From assembly GCF_006442205.1 (NCBI RefSeq), contig NZ_VFVR01000003.1, forward strand, positions 310,001-374,000: 64,000 nucleotides of DNA, in the 5' to 3' direction. The notes under the pieces are model-generated. The model was not told the DNA's origin. It saw only the letters and a program-made list of their open reading frames with translations, and made no database searches. The translations under genes were made by a program, and so were the position numbers. This document shows positions 54,147-63,461 of this stretch, piece after piece. Each line of letters opens with the position of its first letter. The stretch's first letter is position 1. The DNA is from Mesorhizobium sp. B2-3-12 (GTDB lineage Bacteria > Pseudomonadota > Alphaproteobacteria > Rhizobiales > Rhizobiaceae).

Positions 54147-56558
54147 ATGGCAAAGGGGAATCACAAAAGGGTACGCGGCAAGCCGCAGGCCCGTAGCCTG
54201 CTGGAGCACTACCAGCCGATCGACGGCGTCGTCGACGAGATGGTCGACGCGTCAGGCAATCCCCGTCCGGCCTGGAAGCATTTTGTCGAGGCACTGGACG
54301 AACTCGGAGCCGAAAAGCTTGGCCAGCGCTTCGCCCGAGCCGACCAGTATCTGCGCGATGCCGGTGTCTACTACCGCGTTTATGACAAGGCGGGCGCCAA
54401 CGAGCGCGAATGGCCGCTGGCGCATATTCCCCTGCTCATCGAGGACAGCGAGTGGCAGGCGATCAGCGCCGGCCTCGTGCAGCGCGCCGACCTGTTCGAG
54501 GAAATCGTCGCCGATATCCATGGGCCGAACCGGCTGATCGAAAAAGGCATCCTGCCGGCAGGACTGATCGCGGCGAGCCCTGAATATTTGCGGCCGGTGG
54601 TCGGCACCAGGCCGGCCGGGGGGCATTTCCTGCACTTCTGCGCCTTCGAGCTCGGCCGCGGGCCCGATGGCCGCTGGTGGGTGCTGGGCGACCGCACCCA
54701 GGCGCCTTCGGGCGCCGGCTTCGCGCTGGAGAACCGCGTCGCCACGACGCGCGCTTTGTCCGACATCTATGGCGAAATGCACGTGCACCGGCTTGCCGGC
54801 TTCTTCCGCCGCTTCCGCGACGCGCTGATCGGCATGGCCAAGGAGAGCGACGGCCGCGTCGCCATCCTGACGCCGGGACCGCTCAACGAAACCTATTACG
54901 AGCACGCCTATATCGCCCGCTACCTCGGCATCATGCTGCTCGAAGGCGAGGATCTGACCGTTTCCGGCGGCAGGCTGATGGTGCGCACCGTGTCGGGCCT
55001 GATGCCGATCAGCGTGCTGTGGCGGCGGCTCGATGCCGCCTTCGCCGATCCGCTCGAATTGCGGCCGGATTCGCAGATCGGCACGCCGGGCCTGGTCGAG
55101 GCGATCCGGCAAGGCACGGTGTCCACCGTCAACGCGCTGGGATCGGGCCTGATGGAGACCCGTGCGCTGCTTGCCTTCCTGCCCAAGATCGCGCGCGAAC
55201 TGTGGGGCGAGGAGCTGCTTTTGCCCAGCGTGGCGACATGGTGGTGCGGGCAGGAGACGGAACGCGCTCATGTGCTCGCCAACATCGACCGCATGGTGGT
55301 CGGCCCGGCGCTGTCGACAAGGCTGGCCTTCGAGGATGACGGACAGACGAAGCTCGGCGCGGCGCTGTCGGTGGGGGAGCGGGCGGATCTGGTGGCGCGC
55401 ATCGAACGCGATGGCGAGGCCTTCGTCGGCCAGGAAGCGGTGACGCTGTCGACGACGCCGGTCTATGTCGGCGGCTGGCTGGAACCGCGGCCGGCGAGCC
55501 TGCGCGTCTATCTGGCGCGCACGCCCGAAGGATGGACGGTCATGCCGGGCGGGTTTGCTCGCGTCGGCCTGTCGCTCGACCCGACGGCGATCGCCATGCA
55601 GCGTGGCGGCCAGGCGGCCGATGTCTGGGTGGTGAGCGACAGGCCGGTAGAGCGCGAGACGCTGCTGCCGCGGGAGAGCGACAGCTTCAACCGTACCAGG
55701 CCCGGCAGCCTGCCCAGCCGCGCGGCGGAAAACCTGACCTGGCTCGGCCGCTACATCGAACGCTCGGAAGATACGGTGCGCATCCTGCGCGCCTATCACG
55801 TGCGGCTCGCCGAAACCTCCGACCCGGACATGCCGCTGCTGGCCGATATCAGGGACTATCTCGAACCGTTCGGCATCGATGTCGAAACGGCGATCCCGCC
55901 AGGGCTGATCGGCACGCTCGACAGCGCCGTTTACAGCGCTGGCCAGATCCGCGACCGGTTTTCACCGGACGGATGGCTGGCGCTAAAGGATTTGTCGAAG
56001 ACCATCCATCAGTTCGCCACCACCGTGGCGCCGGGCGACGACGCGACGCGGGCCATGACCGTCATCCTGCGCAAGCTCGCCGGGTTTTCCGGCCTTTTGC
56101 ACGAGAATATGTACCGCTTCGCCGGCTGGCGCTTCCTCGAGATCGGCCGGCGGCTGGAGCGCGGCATCCAGATCGCCTGCACGCTCGCCAGGCTGACCAG
56201 CCGCGAGGCGCCGGACGGGGCGCTGGATATGATGCTGGAGATCGGCGACAGCGTGATGACCCATCGCCGGCAATATCCGGTGCAGGCGGGCCGACGCACG
56301 GTGATCGATCTCCTGGCGCTCGATCCGCTCAATCCCCGCTCCATCCTGTTCCAGTTGGAACGGCTGAGGGCCGAGATCGGGCTGTTGCCGTCCGTCGGCG
56401 GCGAAGGACACATGTCGGCGGCGGCGAAGGAAATTCTGCAGCTCAACACCGCCATCGCCATCAAGGAACCGGCCGACATGACGGCGAAGGCGCTGAACGA
56501 ACTCGCCAGCGAGATCGGCGGCCTCTACAACAGCCTCGCCAAAGCCTATTTCGGGTAA
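54147..56558 (+). CDS. Circularly permuted ATP-grasp / alpha-E fusion protein
   Basis: An 803-residue fusion. Residues about 60-490 are a circularly permuted type 2 ATP-grasp domain (GPLNETYYEHAYIARYLGI, LLEGEDLTVSGGRLMVRTVSG, STVNALGSGLMET). Residues about 520-803 are the helical alpha-E domain (SRAAENLTWLGRYIERSEDT, WRFLEIGRRLERGIQIA). In many bacteria these are separate adjacent genes. Amidoligases of this class join amino acids or peptides using ATP. It lies six bases after the transglutaminase gene and six before the next. No substrate is known. Confidence 0.88.
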   Translation: MAKGNHKRVRGKPQARSLLEHYQPIDGVVDEMVDASGNPRPAWKHFVEALDELGAEKLGQRFARADQYLRDAGVYYRVYDKAGANEREWPLAHIPLLIEDSEWQAISAGLVQRADLFEEIVADIHGPNRLIEKGILPAGLIAASPEYLRPVVGTRPAGGHFLHFCAFELGRGPDGRWWVLGDRTQAPSGAGFALENRVATTRALSDIYGEMHVHRLAGFFRRFRDALIGMAKESDGRVAILTPGPLNETYYEHAYIARYLGIMLLEGEDLTVSGGRLMVRTVSGLMPISVLWRRLDAAFADPLELRPDSQIGTPGLVEAIRQGTVSTVNALGSGLMETRALLAFLPKIARELWGEELLLPSVATWWCGQETERAHVLANIDRMVVGPALSTRLAFEDDGQTKLGAALSVGERADLVARIERDGEAFVGQEAVTLSTTPVYVGGWLEPRPASLRVYLARTPEGWTVMPGGFARVGLSLDPTAIAMQRGGQAADVWVVSDRPVERETLLPRESDSFNRTRPGSLPSRAAENLTWLGRYIERSEDTVRILRAYHVRLAETSDPDMPLLADIRDYLEPFGIDVETAIPPGLIGTLDSAVYSAGQIRDRFSPDGWLALKDLSKTIHQFATTVAPGDDATRAMTVILRKLAGFSGLLHENMYRFAGWRFLEIGRRLERGIQIACTLARLTSREAPDGALDMMLEIGDSVMTHRRQYPVQAGRRTVIDLLALDPLNPRSILFQLERLRAEIGLLPSVGGEGHMSAAAKEILQLNTAIAIKEPADMTAKALNELASEIGGLYNSLAKAYFG

Positions 56559-56564
56559 AAAGCG

Positions 56565-57455
56565 ATGGCCATGCTGTACGACATCCGGCTTCTGCTCCAT
56601 TACGACTACGCCGCCGCCGCCGGCGGCGGCCGGCATCAGGTGCGGGTTCTGCCGCCGACCATCGGTGGCGTTCAGCGGGTCATCGCCGCTTCGCTCTCCT
56701 TCGAGCCGGCGCCCAATGAACGATCCGACTTCACGGATTTTTTCGGCAACAACGTCACCTCGATCGCCTTTCGCGATGCCCATGACGCGCTCGATATCAG
56801 GATGAGCGCGCGCGTGGCGGTGTCGCGGCCCGAGCCTGGGCTCGACGTGTCGCCCGATATCGGCCGGCTCAGGCGGGAACTGGCCGCCGTTCGATCGCTG
56901 GCGCCTGCCTCGCCGCACCATTTCCTGACCGCCAGCAGCCATGCGGGCATCGATGCGGCGATCACCGCATTCGCCCAGGACAGCGTCGGGAACTCCGCCG
57001 CCGGGACGGCGATGAACCTTTGCAACCGTATCCATCGCGATTTCACCTATGATGGTGAAGCGACCACGGTGCGGACCCGGGCCAGCGATGCCTTCCGGCT
57101 GAAGCGGGGCGTCTGCCAGGACTTCTCCCACATCATGATCGCCGGCTTGCGTGGGCTCGGCATACCGGCCGGCTATGTCAGCGGCTTCCTGCGCACCATT
57201 CCGCCCAAGGGCAAACCCCGGCTGGAAGGCGCGGATGCCATGCATGCCTGGGTCAAGGTCTGGTGCGGGCGTGACGCCGGCTGGCAGGAGTTCGATCCGA
57301 CCAACGGCATGCGCGCTTCCAACGACCATATCACCGTCGGCTACGGGCGCGACTATTCGGATGTCGCGCCCATCGTCGGTGTGCTGAAGACGACCGGCGG
57401 CCAGGTCGGCGAGCAGGCTGTCGACGTCATCCCGGTGGTGCTCGAAAAGGCGTAA
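56565..57455 (+). CDS. Transglutaminase-like cysteine protease family protein
   Basis: A 296-residue protein with a beta-rich N-terminal domain (about 1-140: LLLHYDYAAAAGGGRHQVRVLP) and a transglutaminase domain with an intact triad: Cys184 (GVCQDFSHIM), His227 (AMHAWVKVW), Asp244 (EFDPTNG). No signal peptide, so it works in the cytoplasm. It probably hydrolyses or transfers an amide made by the ATP-grasp partner; this is inferred from the operon. A second ATG at codon 3 is possible. Confidence 0.88.
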   Translation: MAMLYDIRLLLHYDYAAAAGGGRHQVRVLPPTIGGVQRVIAASLSFEPAPNERSDFTDFFGNNVTSIAFRDAHDALDIRMSARVAVSRPEPGLDVSPDIGRLRRELAAVRSLAPASPHHFLTASSHAGIDAAITAFAQDSVGNSAAGTAMNLCNRIHRDFTYDGEATTVRTRASDAFRLKRGVCQDFSHIMIAGLRGLGIPAGYVSGFLRTIPPKGKPRLEGADAMHAWVKVWCGRDAGWQEFDPTNGMRASNDHITVGYGRDYSDVAPIVGVLKTTGGQVGEQAVDVIPVVLEKA

Positions 57456-57600
57456 AACAGGGGCGCGGCGACTTGCCCCGCGGCGCGAAAGCCCGCAAAG
57501 GGATGGAGTCGACTTCTCAAACATCGATACGGCCATTAGTCTGTATTCGTTTTGAGGGAGAATAGTCTTAAGCTGTTGGGTACAGGTACGGGGTCTGTCA

Positions 57601-58539
57601 TTGAAAACGATCAGCGTCGTCATACCCGCCCACAACGCGGCGGCAACGATCGCTAAAACCCTGGCGTCGCTCGGCGGAGAGGCCGGGTTTATCGGCGAGA
57701 TACTACTGGTCGACGACCAATCGACCGATGGCACGGCGGATGCAGCACGGCAGGCCGCGGCGCAATCATCCCTGCCGCTGCGTGTGCTGCCGGCCAGTTG
57801 CCGCGACGCCGGCGGCGCCCGCAACCTTGCGCTCGATGAAGCGGTCCATCCGTGGGTCTACCTGATCGACGCCGACGACCTGCATCTCGAGGGCGGCCTG
57901 CGCTCCTTGCTGTCGCGGGCGGAAAGCCAGCCCAAGGCCGACATGATCGTCGGTGCCTTCCGGCGCAGGGTGAACGGCCAGGACCGGCAGATCAAGGTGC
58001 CAAACGGCTATACAGCGGCCTGCCTCGCCAATGCCTCCGCCTATGTGAAGGGGGATATACGCTCGGTGGCGGTGGGCAGCGTGCTGGCTTCCCGGCGTCT
58101 CATCGGCGAGACCCGCTTCCCGGTCGGGCTCGCCTTCGACGAGGACACGCTGTTCTGGGCGCGGCTGATGAGCAAGGCGTCGCTTGCCATGGTTCAGCGA
58201 CCCGTCATGATCTACGAAGTCTCAGCGGAGCGCTCGGACGATCGCTTCACGCTCAACCCGGTGCGGCGCTTTCTGGACTGGCGCCGGGAGCTGCGTACGC
58301 TCACCGATTGCGGCATTCCGATTTCGGCACTGAAGGCCAGGGAGGGCCTCGTCGCACTCAAGATTGCCCGGGTTCACTATGCGCGCGGGGACCTGGATAC
58401 CGCCGCGCGCTTCCTGGCGGTGGCCGAGGCCGCGCCGAAGCGGCGCTCGGAGGCCTGGCGCTGCCTGCGCTACAAGCTCAAGCTCAAGGTGCGGCGTAGG
58501 TTGTCGGTTCCTCTGACCCAGATGCAGGGCGCGTTGTAG
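57601..58539 (+). CDS. Family 2 glycosyltransferase
   Basis: A 312-residue GT-A glycosyltransferase. N-terminal ISVVIPAHNAAATIAKTLASL, LVDDQSTDGTAD and YLIDADDLHLEGG (DXD-type metal site) define the family. The C-terminus (about 230-312) is basic and helical. It probably adds a sugar to a polysaccharide or glycan; sugar and acceptor are unknown. The TTG start has ACGGGG upstream. It stands alone with a 145-base leader region. Confidence 0.82.
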   Translation: MKTISVVIPAHNAAATIAKTLASLGGEAGFIGEILLVDDQSTDGTADAARQAAAQSSLPLRVLPASCRDAGGARNLALDEAVHPWVYLIDADDLHLEGGLRSLLSRAESQPKADMIVGAFRRRVNGQDRQIKVPNGYTAACLANASAYVKGDIRSVAVGSVLASRRLIGETRFPVGLAFDEDTLFWARLMSKASLAMVQRPVMIYEVSAERSDDRFTLNPVRRFLDWRRELRTLTDCGIPISALKAREGLVALKIARVHYARGDLDTAARFLAVAEAAPKRRSEAWRCLRYKLKLKVRRRLSVPLTQMQGAL

Positions 58540-58650
58540 GCCTCCAGCCATGCCAGTTGCCGACGCCGCCAGGATCGCCTGGTTTTCAGCGGGCGTGTGG
58601 AACCAGCAGTCAGCCAGCAGCTTATCTACGCATATTTGCGTGGAGCTTAC

Positions 58651-59742
58651 ATGCTGCAGAGATCCAGATTGTCGCTCAGCCAGTCGGCCGACATAGACGG
58701 TTCGCCGAGGGCCGGGGCGCAAAGCTCGGCCGAGCACGCCGCGCTGACCTATGTCAGCGATGCCGAGCCCGGTATCCGCCGCCTGAAGGCTGGCAAGGGA
58801 TTTGCCTACAAGGGGCCGGGCGGGAAAGCGGTCTCCGATGCCGACAAGGCGCGCATCGCGGCGATCGTCATTCCGCCGGCCTGGACCGATGTCTGGATTT
58901 CGACCGATCCCAATGGGCATATCCAGGCGACCGGGAGGGATCAGCGGGGACGAAAGCAGTATCGCTATCATCCGCAATGGGCCGAGGAGCGCGACGGCGC
59001 CAAATATTCGAGCCTCGTCGCTTTCGCGGAAAGCCTGCCGGAGCTTCGGCGCGGGATCGACAGCGACCTGCGCCGTCACGGCCTGCCGCTCGAACGCGTC
59101 GTCGCCGCGGTGGTCTGGCTGCTCGACAACACGATGATCCGCGTCGGCAATGCCGCCTATGCACGTGACAACAAGAGCTTCGGCCTGACGACATTGCGGG
59201 ACCGGCATGTCGACATCAAGGGATCCAGCCTGCGCTTCGCCTTCAAGGGCAAGTCCGGCAAGGAATGGAGATTGAAGCTGGTCGACCGCCGCATCGCGGG
59301 AATCGTGCGCGGCGCGCAGGACCTGCCTGGCCAAAAACTTTTCCAATATCTCGACGAGGACGGCAACAGACGCCCTGTCCGTTCCGACGACGTCAACCGC
59401 TATATCCGCGAAGCGGTCGGCGATGCATTCAGTTCGAAGCATTTCCGCACATGGGGCGGCACCATCCATGCCGCGTCGCTGTTCGCGCAGACGGAACTGC
59501 CAGAAAGCCAGGGTCAGCAAAAGCGGGTGATGAACAGCGTCATCGACAAGGTGGCGGAGCGGCTGGGCAATACGCGCGCGGTCTGCCGCAAGTGCTATAT
59601 CCATCCGCAGGTCTTCGAGGCCTGGAGCGAAGGACGGCTGCTTGCAGAAATGGCGCAGGCCAACAGGCGCAAGCGCTCCATCGACGGCCTCGATGAAGAA
59701 GAGGCGCTGGTTCTGCGGTGGCTGAAGACGCGCGAGAGCTGA
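58651..59742 (+). CDS. DNA topoisomerase type IB
   Basis: A 363-residue poxvirus/bacterial-type topoisomerase IB. The N-terminal domain has GIRRLKAGKGFAYKGPGGK and IPPAWTDVWIS; the catalytic domain has RVGNAAYARDNKSFGLTTLR, KHFRTWGGTIHAA and the active Tyr316 in CRKCYIHPQV. It relaxes supercoils by a 3'-phosphotyrosine link. The ATG at 58651 has GGAG five bases upstream; a GTG at 58597 is less likely. Confidence 0.9.
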   Translation: MLQRSRLSLSQSADIDGSPRAGAQSSAEHAALTYVSDAEPGIRRLKAGKGFAYKGPGGKAVSDADKARIAAIVIPPAWTDVWISTDPNGHIQATGRDQRGRKQYRYHPQWAEERDGAKYSSLVAFAESLPELRRGIDSDLRRHGLPLERVVAAVVWLLDNTMIRVGNAAYARDNKSFGLTTLRDRHVDIKGSSLRFAFKGKSGKEWRLKLVDRRIAGIVRGAQDLPGQKLFQYLDEDGNRRPVRSDDVNRYIREAVGDAFSSKHFRTWGGTIHAASLFAQTELPESQGQQKRVMNSVIDKVAERLGNTRAVCRKCYIHPQVFEAWSEGRLLAEMAQANRRKRSIDGLDEEEALVLRWLKTRES

Positions 59743-59798
59743 CAGGCGGCAAGCGGCCTGAGCCAAATCCGCGACCCCTGATTTTTTTATCGACGCCG

Positions 59799-59825
59799 TG
59801 TCGGGATCGGTCCTACTGTTTCGTC
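59799..59825 (+). promoter_or_regulatory. Candidate ECF42-type promoter
   Basis: TGTCGG at 59799-59804 and CGTC at 59822-59825 with 17 bases between. ECF42 sigma factors are reported to recognise TGTCGA-like -35 and CG[A/T]C -10 elements. It would start transcription about 16 bases before the DGPF gene, which is followed by the ECF42-like sigma gene. Confidence 0.5.
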
Positions 59826-59848
59826 CTTTGACAGAGAAAGGACCTGAT

Positions 59849-60223
59849 ATGCTGTATGCCATCCTGTGTTACGCTTCCGAAGACGTCGTCAGCTCCTGGA
59901 GCAAGGCGCAGGACGACGACGTCATGGCCAAGCTCCTCAACGTCCAGGACAAATATGCCAAGGCCGGCCGGCTCGGCCCGGTGGCGCGGCTTCTGCCGAC
60001 GACGGCGGCGACGACGCTGCGCAAGGTCAAGGGCGAATCCGTCGTCATTGACGGGCCGTTCGCCGAGACCAAGGAGCAATTCCTCGGTTTCTATACGCTC
60101 GAATGCGCCGATCTCGACGAAGCGGTCGAATTCGCCCGCGAGCTCTCCGAGGTCAACCCGAGCGGCGGCTCCTATGAGATCAGGCCGGTCTCCGTCTTCA
60201 ATCCCACCAAGGTGGCCGTATGA
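59849..60223 (+). CDS. YCII-related DGPF-domain protein
   Basis: A 124-residue protein with the DGPFAETKE motif (about residues 70-78) that names the family and the ferredoxin-like pattern MLYAILCYASED. These proteins are nearly always encoded beside ECF42 sigma factors; their activity is unknown. AAAGGA six bases before the ATG. Overlaps the next gene by four bases (ATGA). Confidence 0.9.
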   Translation: MLYAILCYASEDVVSSWSKAQDDDVMAKLLNVQDKYAKAGRLGPVARLLPTTAATTLRKVKGESVVIDGPFAETKEQFLGFYTLECADLDEAVEFARELSEVNPSGGSYEIRPVSVFNPTKVAV

Positions 60224-61494
60224 CCGAACTTGCCTGGATAAGCTCGGCCATCAGTGCCGCCCGCCCGCAGGCGATGGGCGCGCTGCTGCGCTATTTCCGC
60301 GACCTCGACACGGCGGAGGAAGCTTTCCAGGATGCCTGCCTCAGGGCGCTCAAGAACTGGCCGCAGAACGGGCCGCCGCGCGATCCGGCGGCCTGGCTGA
60401 TCTTTGTCGGCCGCAACAGCGGCATCGACGCGGTGCGCAAGCGCGCCAAGCAGGCGCCGATGCCGGAGGAAGACCAGATTTCCGATCTGGAGGATGCCGA
60501 AAGCGACATTGCCGAGCGGCTGGACGGTGCGCATTACCGCGACGACATATTGCGGCTCCTGTTCATCTGCTGTCACCCTGATTTGCCAGCGACGCAGCAG
60601 ATCGCGGTCGCGTTGCGCATCGTCTCCGGCCTCACCGTCAAGCAGATCGCGCGCGCCTTCCTGGTCGGCGAGAGCGCCATGGAGCAGCGCATCACCCGCG
60701 CCAAGGCGCGCATTGCCGATGCCGGCGTGCCGTTCGAGACGCCTGATGCCGTCGAGCGCTCCGAACGGCTCGCGGCGGTCGCTGCCATGGTCTACCTGAT
60801 CTTCAACGAGGGGTACTCGACCAACAGCGGCGAGGCGCCGGCCCGCGCGCCGCTCTGCGAGGAGGCGATCCGGCTGGCCCGGCTGCTGCTGAGGCTGTTC
60901 CAGACCGAGCCGGAGATCATGGGGCTGACGGCATTGCTTCTGCTGCAGCACGCGCGCGCGCCGGCCCGTTTCGACGGCGACGGCGAGATCGTGCTGCTCG
61001 AGGACCAGGACCGGAGCCTGTGGAGCCGCAAGATGATCGACGAAGGGCTGGCGCTGGTCGACAAGGCCCTGCGCCACCGCAAGCCCGGCCCTTACCAGGT
61101 GCAGGCGGCGATCGCGGCCCTGCATGCGCGGGCCGAGAAGGCCGAGGACACGGACTGGGTGGAGATCGACCTGCTCTACGGGCTGCTCGAACAGATGCAG
61201 CCGTCGCCGGTCATCACGCTCAACCGTGCTGTCGCGGTCGCCAAGGTGCGCGGGCCGGAAGCGGCCCTGGCGATGATCGAGCCGCTCGAGCAGAGGCTTT
61301 CCGGCTATTTCCACTTCTTCGGCCTCAAGGGCGGACTGTTGATGCAACTCGACCGGGGCGAGGAGGCGCGCATCGCCTTCGACCGCGCCATTGCGCTTGC
61401 CAACACGGGGGCCGAAGCAGCCCATATCCGCATGCATATCGACCGTCTGATCAAGGACGGCGCCGTGCGCGCGCCGGCGAAGAAGGCAAACTGA
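60220..61494 (+). CDS. ECF42-like RNA polymerase sigma factor with C-terminal TPR extension
   Basis: A 424-residue protein: sigma2 region (about 15-80: EEAFQDACLRALKNWP), sigma4 (about 105-165: LTVKQIARAFLVGESAMEQRITRAKARI) and a long helical C-terminal extension (about 185-415) resembling TPR repeats. The extension is the hallmark of ECF42 and takes the place of an anti-sigma factor. It is coupled to the DGPF gene and a matching promoter lies ahead of the pair. Confidence 0.9.
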   Translation: MTELAWISSAISAARPQAMGALLRYFRDLDTAEEAFQDACLRALKNWPQNGPPRDPAAWLIFVGRNSGIDAVRKRAKQAPMPEEDQISDLEDAESDIAERLDGAHYRDDILRLLFICCHPDLPATQQIAVALRIVSGLTVKQIARAFLVGESAMEQRITRAKARIADAGVPFETPDAVERSERLAAVAAMVYLIFNEGYSTNSGEAPARAPLCEEAIRLARLLLRLFQTEPEIMGLTALLLLQHARAPARFDGDGEIVLLEDQDRSLWSRKMIDEGLALVDKALRHRKPGPYQVQAAIAALHARAEKAEDTDWVEIDLLYGLLEQMQPSPVITLNRAVAVAKVRGPEAALAMIEPLEQRLSGYFHFFGLKGGLLMQLDRGEEARIAFDRAIALANTGAEAAHIRMHIDRLIKDGAVRAPAKKAN

Positions 61495-61688
61495 AGCCTC
61501 TACCGTTCTGCTCAACCTCGTCTGGCTCAATCGTGCGATCCGGGCTTGGACCATGCCGGGGTGGCGATTTTCCCTTGAAACAGGTAATGGCACGCCATCA
61601 CAGCCCCTTCCGGCCGCGACGGCACCGGGAAGGCATGGCGCAAGGCGTCGACCCAGCCATACGAGCGGCGGGATCTGAAAGGACCAAA

Positions 61689-63203
61689 ATGACGATAGCG
61701 AAGGAAACGACCGAGCTTCTGGCGAAACTGGGCGTGGCCAAGGACGCGCTTGCCGGCGGCGACCTGATCGTGCGCAGCCCGGTGACGGGTGAACAGATCG
61801 CGGCGCTGAAGACGATCACGCCGGCCGACGCGGCCAAGACCATCGATGAGGCGCACAAGGCGTTCCAGTCCTGGCGGCTGGTGCCGGGTCCCAAGCGCGG
61901 CGAACTGGTGCGCCTGCTCGGCGAGGAACTGCGCGCGCACAAGGCCGAGCTGGGCCGGCTGGTGTCGATCGAGGTCGGCAAGATCCCGTCCGAAGGGCTC
62001 GGCGAAGTGCAGGAAATGATCGACATCTGCGATTTCGCCGTTGGTCTTTCCCGGCAATTGTATGGTCTCACCATCGCCACCGAGCGTCCTGGCCACCGCA
62101 TGATGGAAACCTGGCATCCGCTGGGCGTCGTCGGCGTCATCTCCGCCTTCAACTTCCCGGTCGCCGTGTGGTCGTGGAACGCGGCACTTGCGCTGGTCTG
62201 CGGCGATGCGGTGGTGTGGAAGCCGTCTGAGAAAACACCGCTGACGGCACTTGCCTGCGAAGCGATCTTCAAGCGTGCCGTCAAGCGCTTCGGCGCTGAC
62301 GCTCCGCAAGGCCTGGCGCCCGTGCTGATTGGCGACCGTGCGGTCGGCGAGATCCTGGTCGACCATCCGAAGGTGCCGCTGGTTTCGGCCACCGGCTCGA
62401 CCCGCATGGGCCGGGATGTCGGGCCGCGCCTGGCCAAGCGCTTCGCCCGCGCCGTGCTGGAACTCGGCGGCAACAATGCCGGCATCGTCTGCCCGACGGC
62501 CGATCTCGACATGGCGCTGCGCGCTATCGCTTTCGGCGCCATGGGCACCGCCGGCCAGCGCTGCACGACGCTGCGTCGCCTGTTCGTTCATGACAGCGTC
62601 TACGACGCCTTGGTGCCGCGCCTGAAAAAGGCCTATCAGAGCGTTTCGGTCGGCAATCCGCTGGAGACCTCGTCGCTGGTCGGGCCACTGATCGACAAGG
62701 CTGCCTTCGATGCCATGCAGAAGGCGCTGAGCGAAGCGGTTTCACATGGCGGCAAGGTGACCGGTGGCACGCGGGTCGAGAACGGCCATCCCGATGCCTA
62801 TTATGTCCATCCAGCACTGGTCGAAATGCCCAAACAAGTCGCACCGGTGACGGAAGAGACCTTCGCCCCGATCCTCTATGTGATGAAGTATTCCGATTTC
62901 GACGCCGTGCTCGATGAGCACAATGCGGTCGGCGCCGGCCTGTCGTCGTCGATCTTCACCCGCGACCTGCAGGAATCCGAGCGCTTCCTCGGTGTCGATG
63001 GGTCGGACTGCGGCATCGCCAACGTCAACATCGGCACATCGGGGGCCGAGATCGGCGGCGCTTTCGGTGGCGAAAAGGAAACCGGCGGCGGCCGCGAAAG
63101 CGGATCGGACGCGTGGAAGGCCTATATGCGCCGCGCCACCAACACGGTGAACTATTCCAAGGCGCTGCCGCTTGCTCAAGGCGTCTCGTTCGACATCGAG
63201 TGA
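61689..63203 (+). CDS. ALDH7-type aldehyde dehydrogenase (aminoadipate-semialdehyde type)
   Basis: A 504-residue NAD-dependent aldehyde dehydrogenase. Catalytic Cys292 lies in GTAGQRCTTLRR and Glu258 in LELGGNNAG; the double Asn after ELGG is typical of ALDH7. Cofactor site: ISAFNFPVAVWSWN, ATGSTRMG. ALDH7 members oxidise alpha-aminoadipate semialdehyde in lysine breakdown; glutaryl-CoA dehydrogenase is encoded 12 kb away. AAAGGA precedes the ATG. A 195-base gap separates it from the sigma gene. Confidence 0.88.
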   Translation: MTIAKETTELLAKLGVAKDALAGGDLIVRSPVTGEQIAALKTITPADAAKTIDEAHKAFQSWRLVPGPKRGELVRLLGEELRAHKAELGRLVSIEVGKIPSEGLGEVQEMIDICDFAVGLSRQLYGLTIATERPGHRMMETWHPLGVVGVISAFNFPVAVWSWNAALALVCGDAVVWKPSEKTPLTALACEAIFKRAVKRFGADAPQGLAPVLIGDRAVGEILVDHPKVPLVSATGSTRMGRDVGPRLAKRFARAVLELGGNNAGIVCPTADLDMALRAIAFGAMGTAGQRCTTLRRLFVHDSVYDALVPRLKKAYQSVSVGNPLETSSLVGPLIDKAAFDAMQKALSEAVSHGGKVTGGTRVENGHPDAYYVHPALVEMPKQVAPVTEETFAPILYVMKYSDFDAVLDEHNAVGAGLSSSIFTRDLQESERFLGVDGSDCGIANVNIGTSGAEIGGAFGGEKETGGGRESGSDAWKAYMRRATNTVNYSKALPLAQGVSFDIE

Positions 63204-63287
63204 GACGCCGAGAGGTACCCGCAGTCAGTGTCGATCAAGCTCGCGGGGCATAAATCGACAAAGGCGGAGGGCGTGCGCGCGGCTGTA

Positions 63288-63319
63288 ACGCTGGACAGCT
63301 TCTGACGCTTGTCCAGCGT
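63288..63319 (+). terminator. Possible terminator after ALDH7 gene
   Basis: Ten-base inverted repeat ACGCTGGACA / TGTCCAGCGT with a 12-base loop, 84 bases after the stop. A six-base T run follows 15 bases later (63335-63340), rather far for a standard terminator. Confidence 0.35.
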
Positions 63320-63461
63320 CGGATTTCGTAGCGCTTTTTTATGGTGCGGTTGCTCTCCGATCATCCGTGCCGCATAGGGCTGCGATTGGAGTGCTACCGG
63401 GCGCGACGGATTCGTGCATCCCCGCATGGGGCGCTCAACTGCCTGTCCTGCGCAGCGCTGC

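Noticed and set aside
55983..57824. 613-codon minus-strand open frame opposite the ATP-grasp operon
   Set aside because: Antisense to genes with intact catalytic motifs; no ribosome site or recognisable domain.
61020..61688. In-frame 223-codon extension before the ALDH7 gene
   Set aside because: It lies inside the sigma-factor gene in another frame; the ALDH fold begins at the ATG with a good ribosome site.
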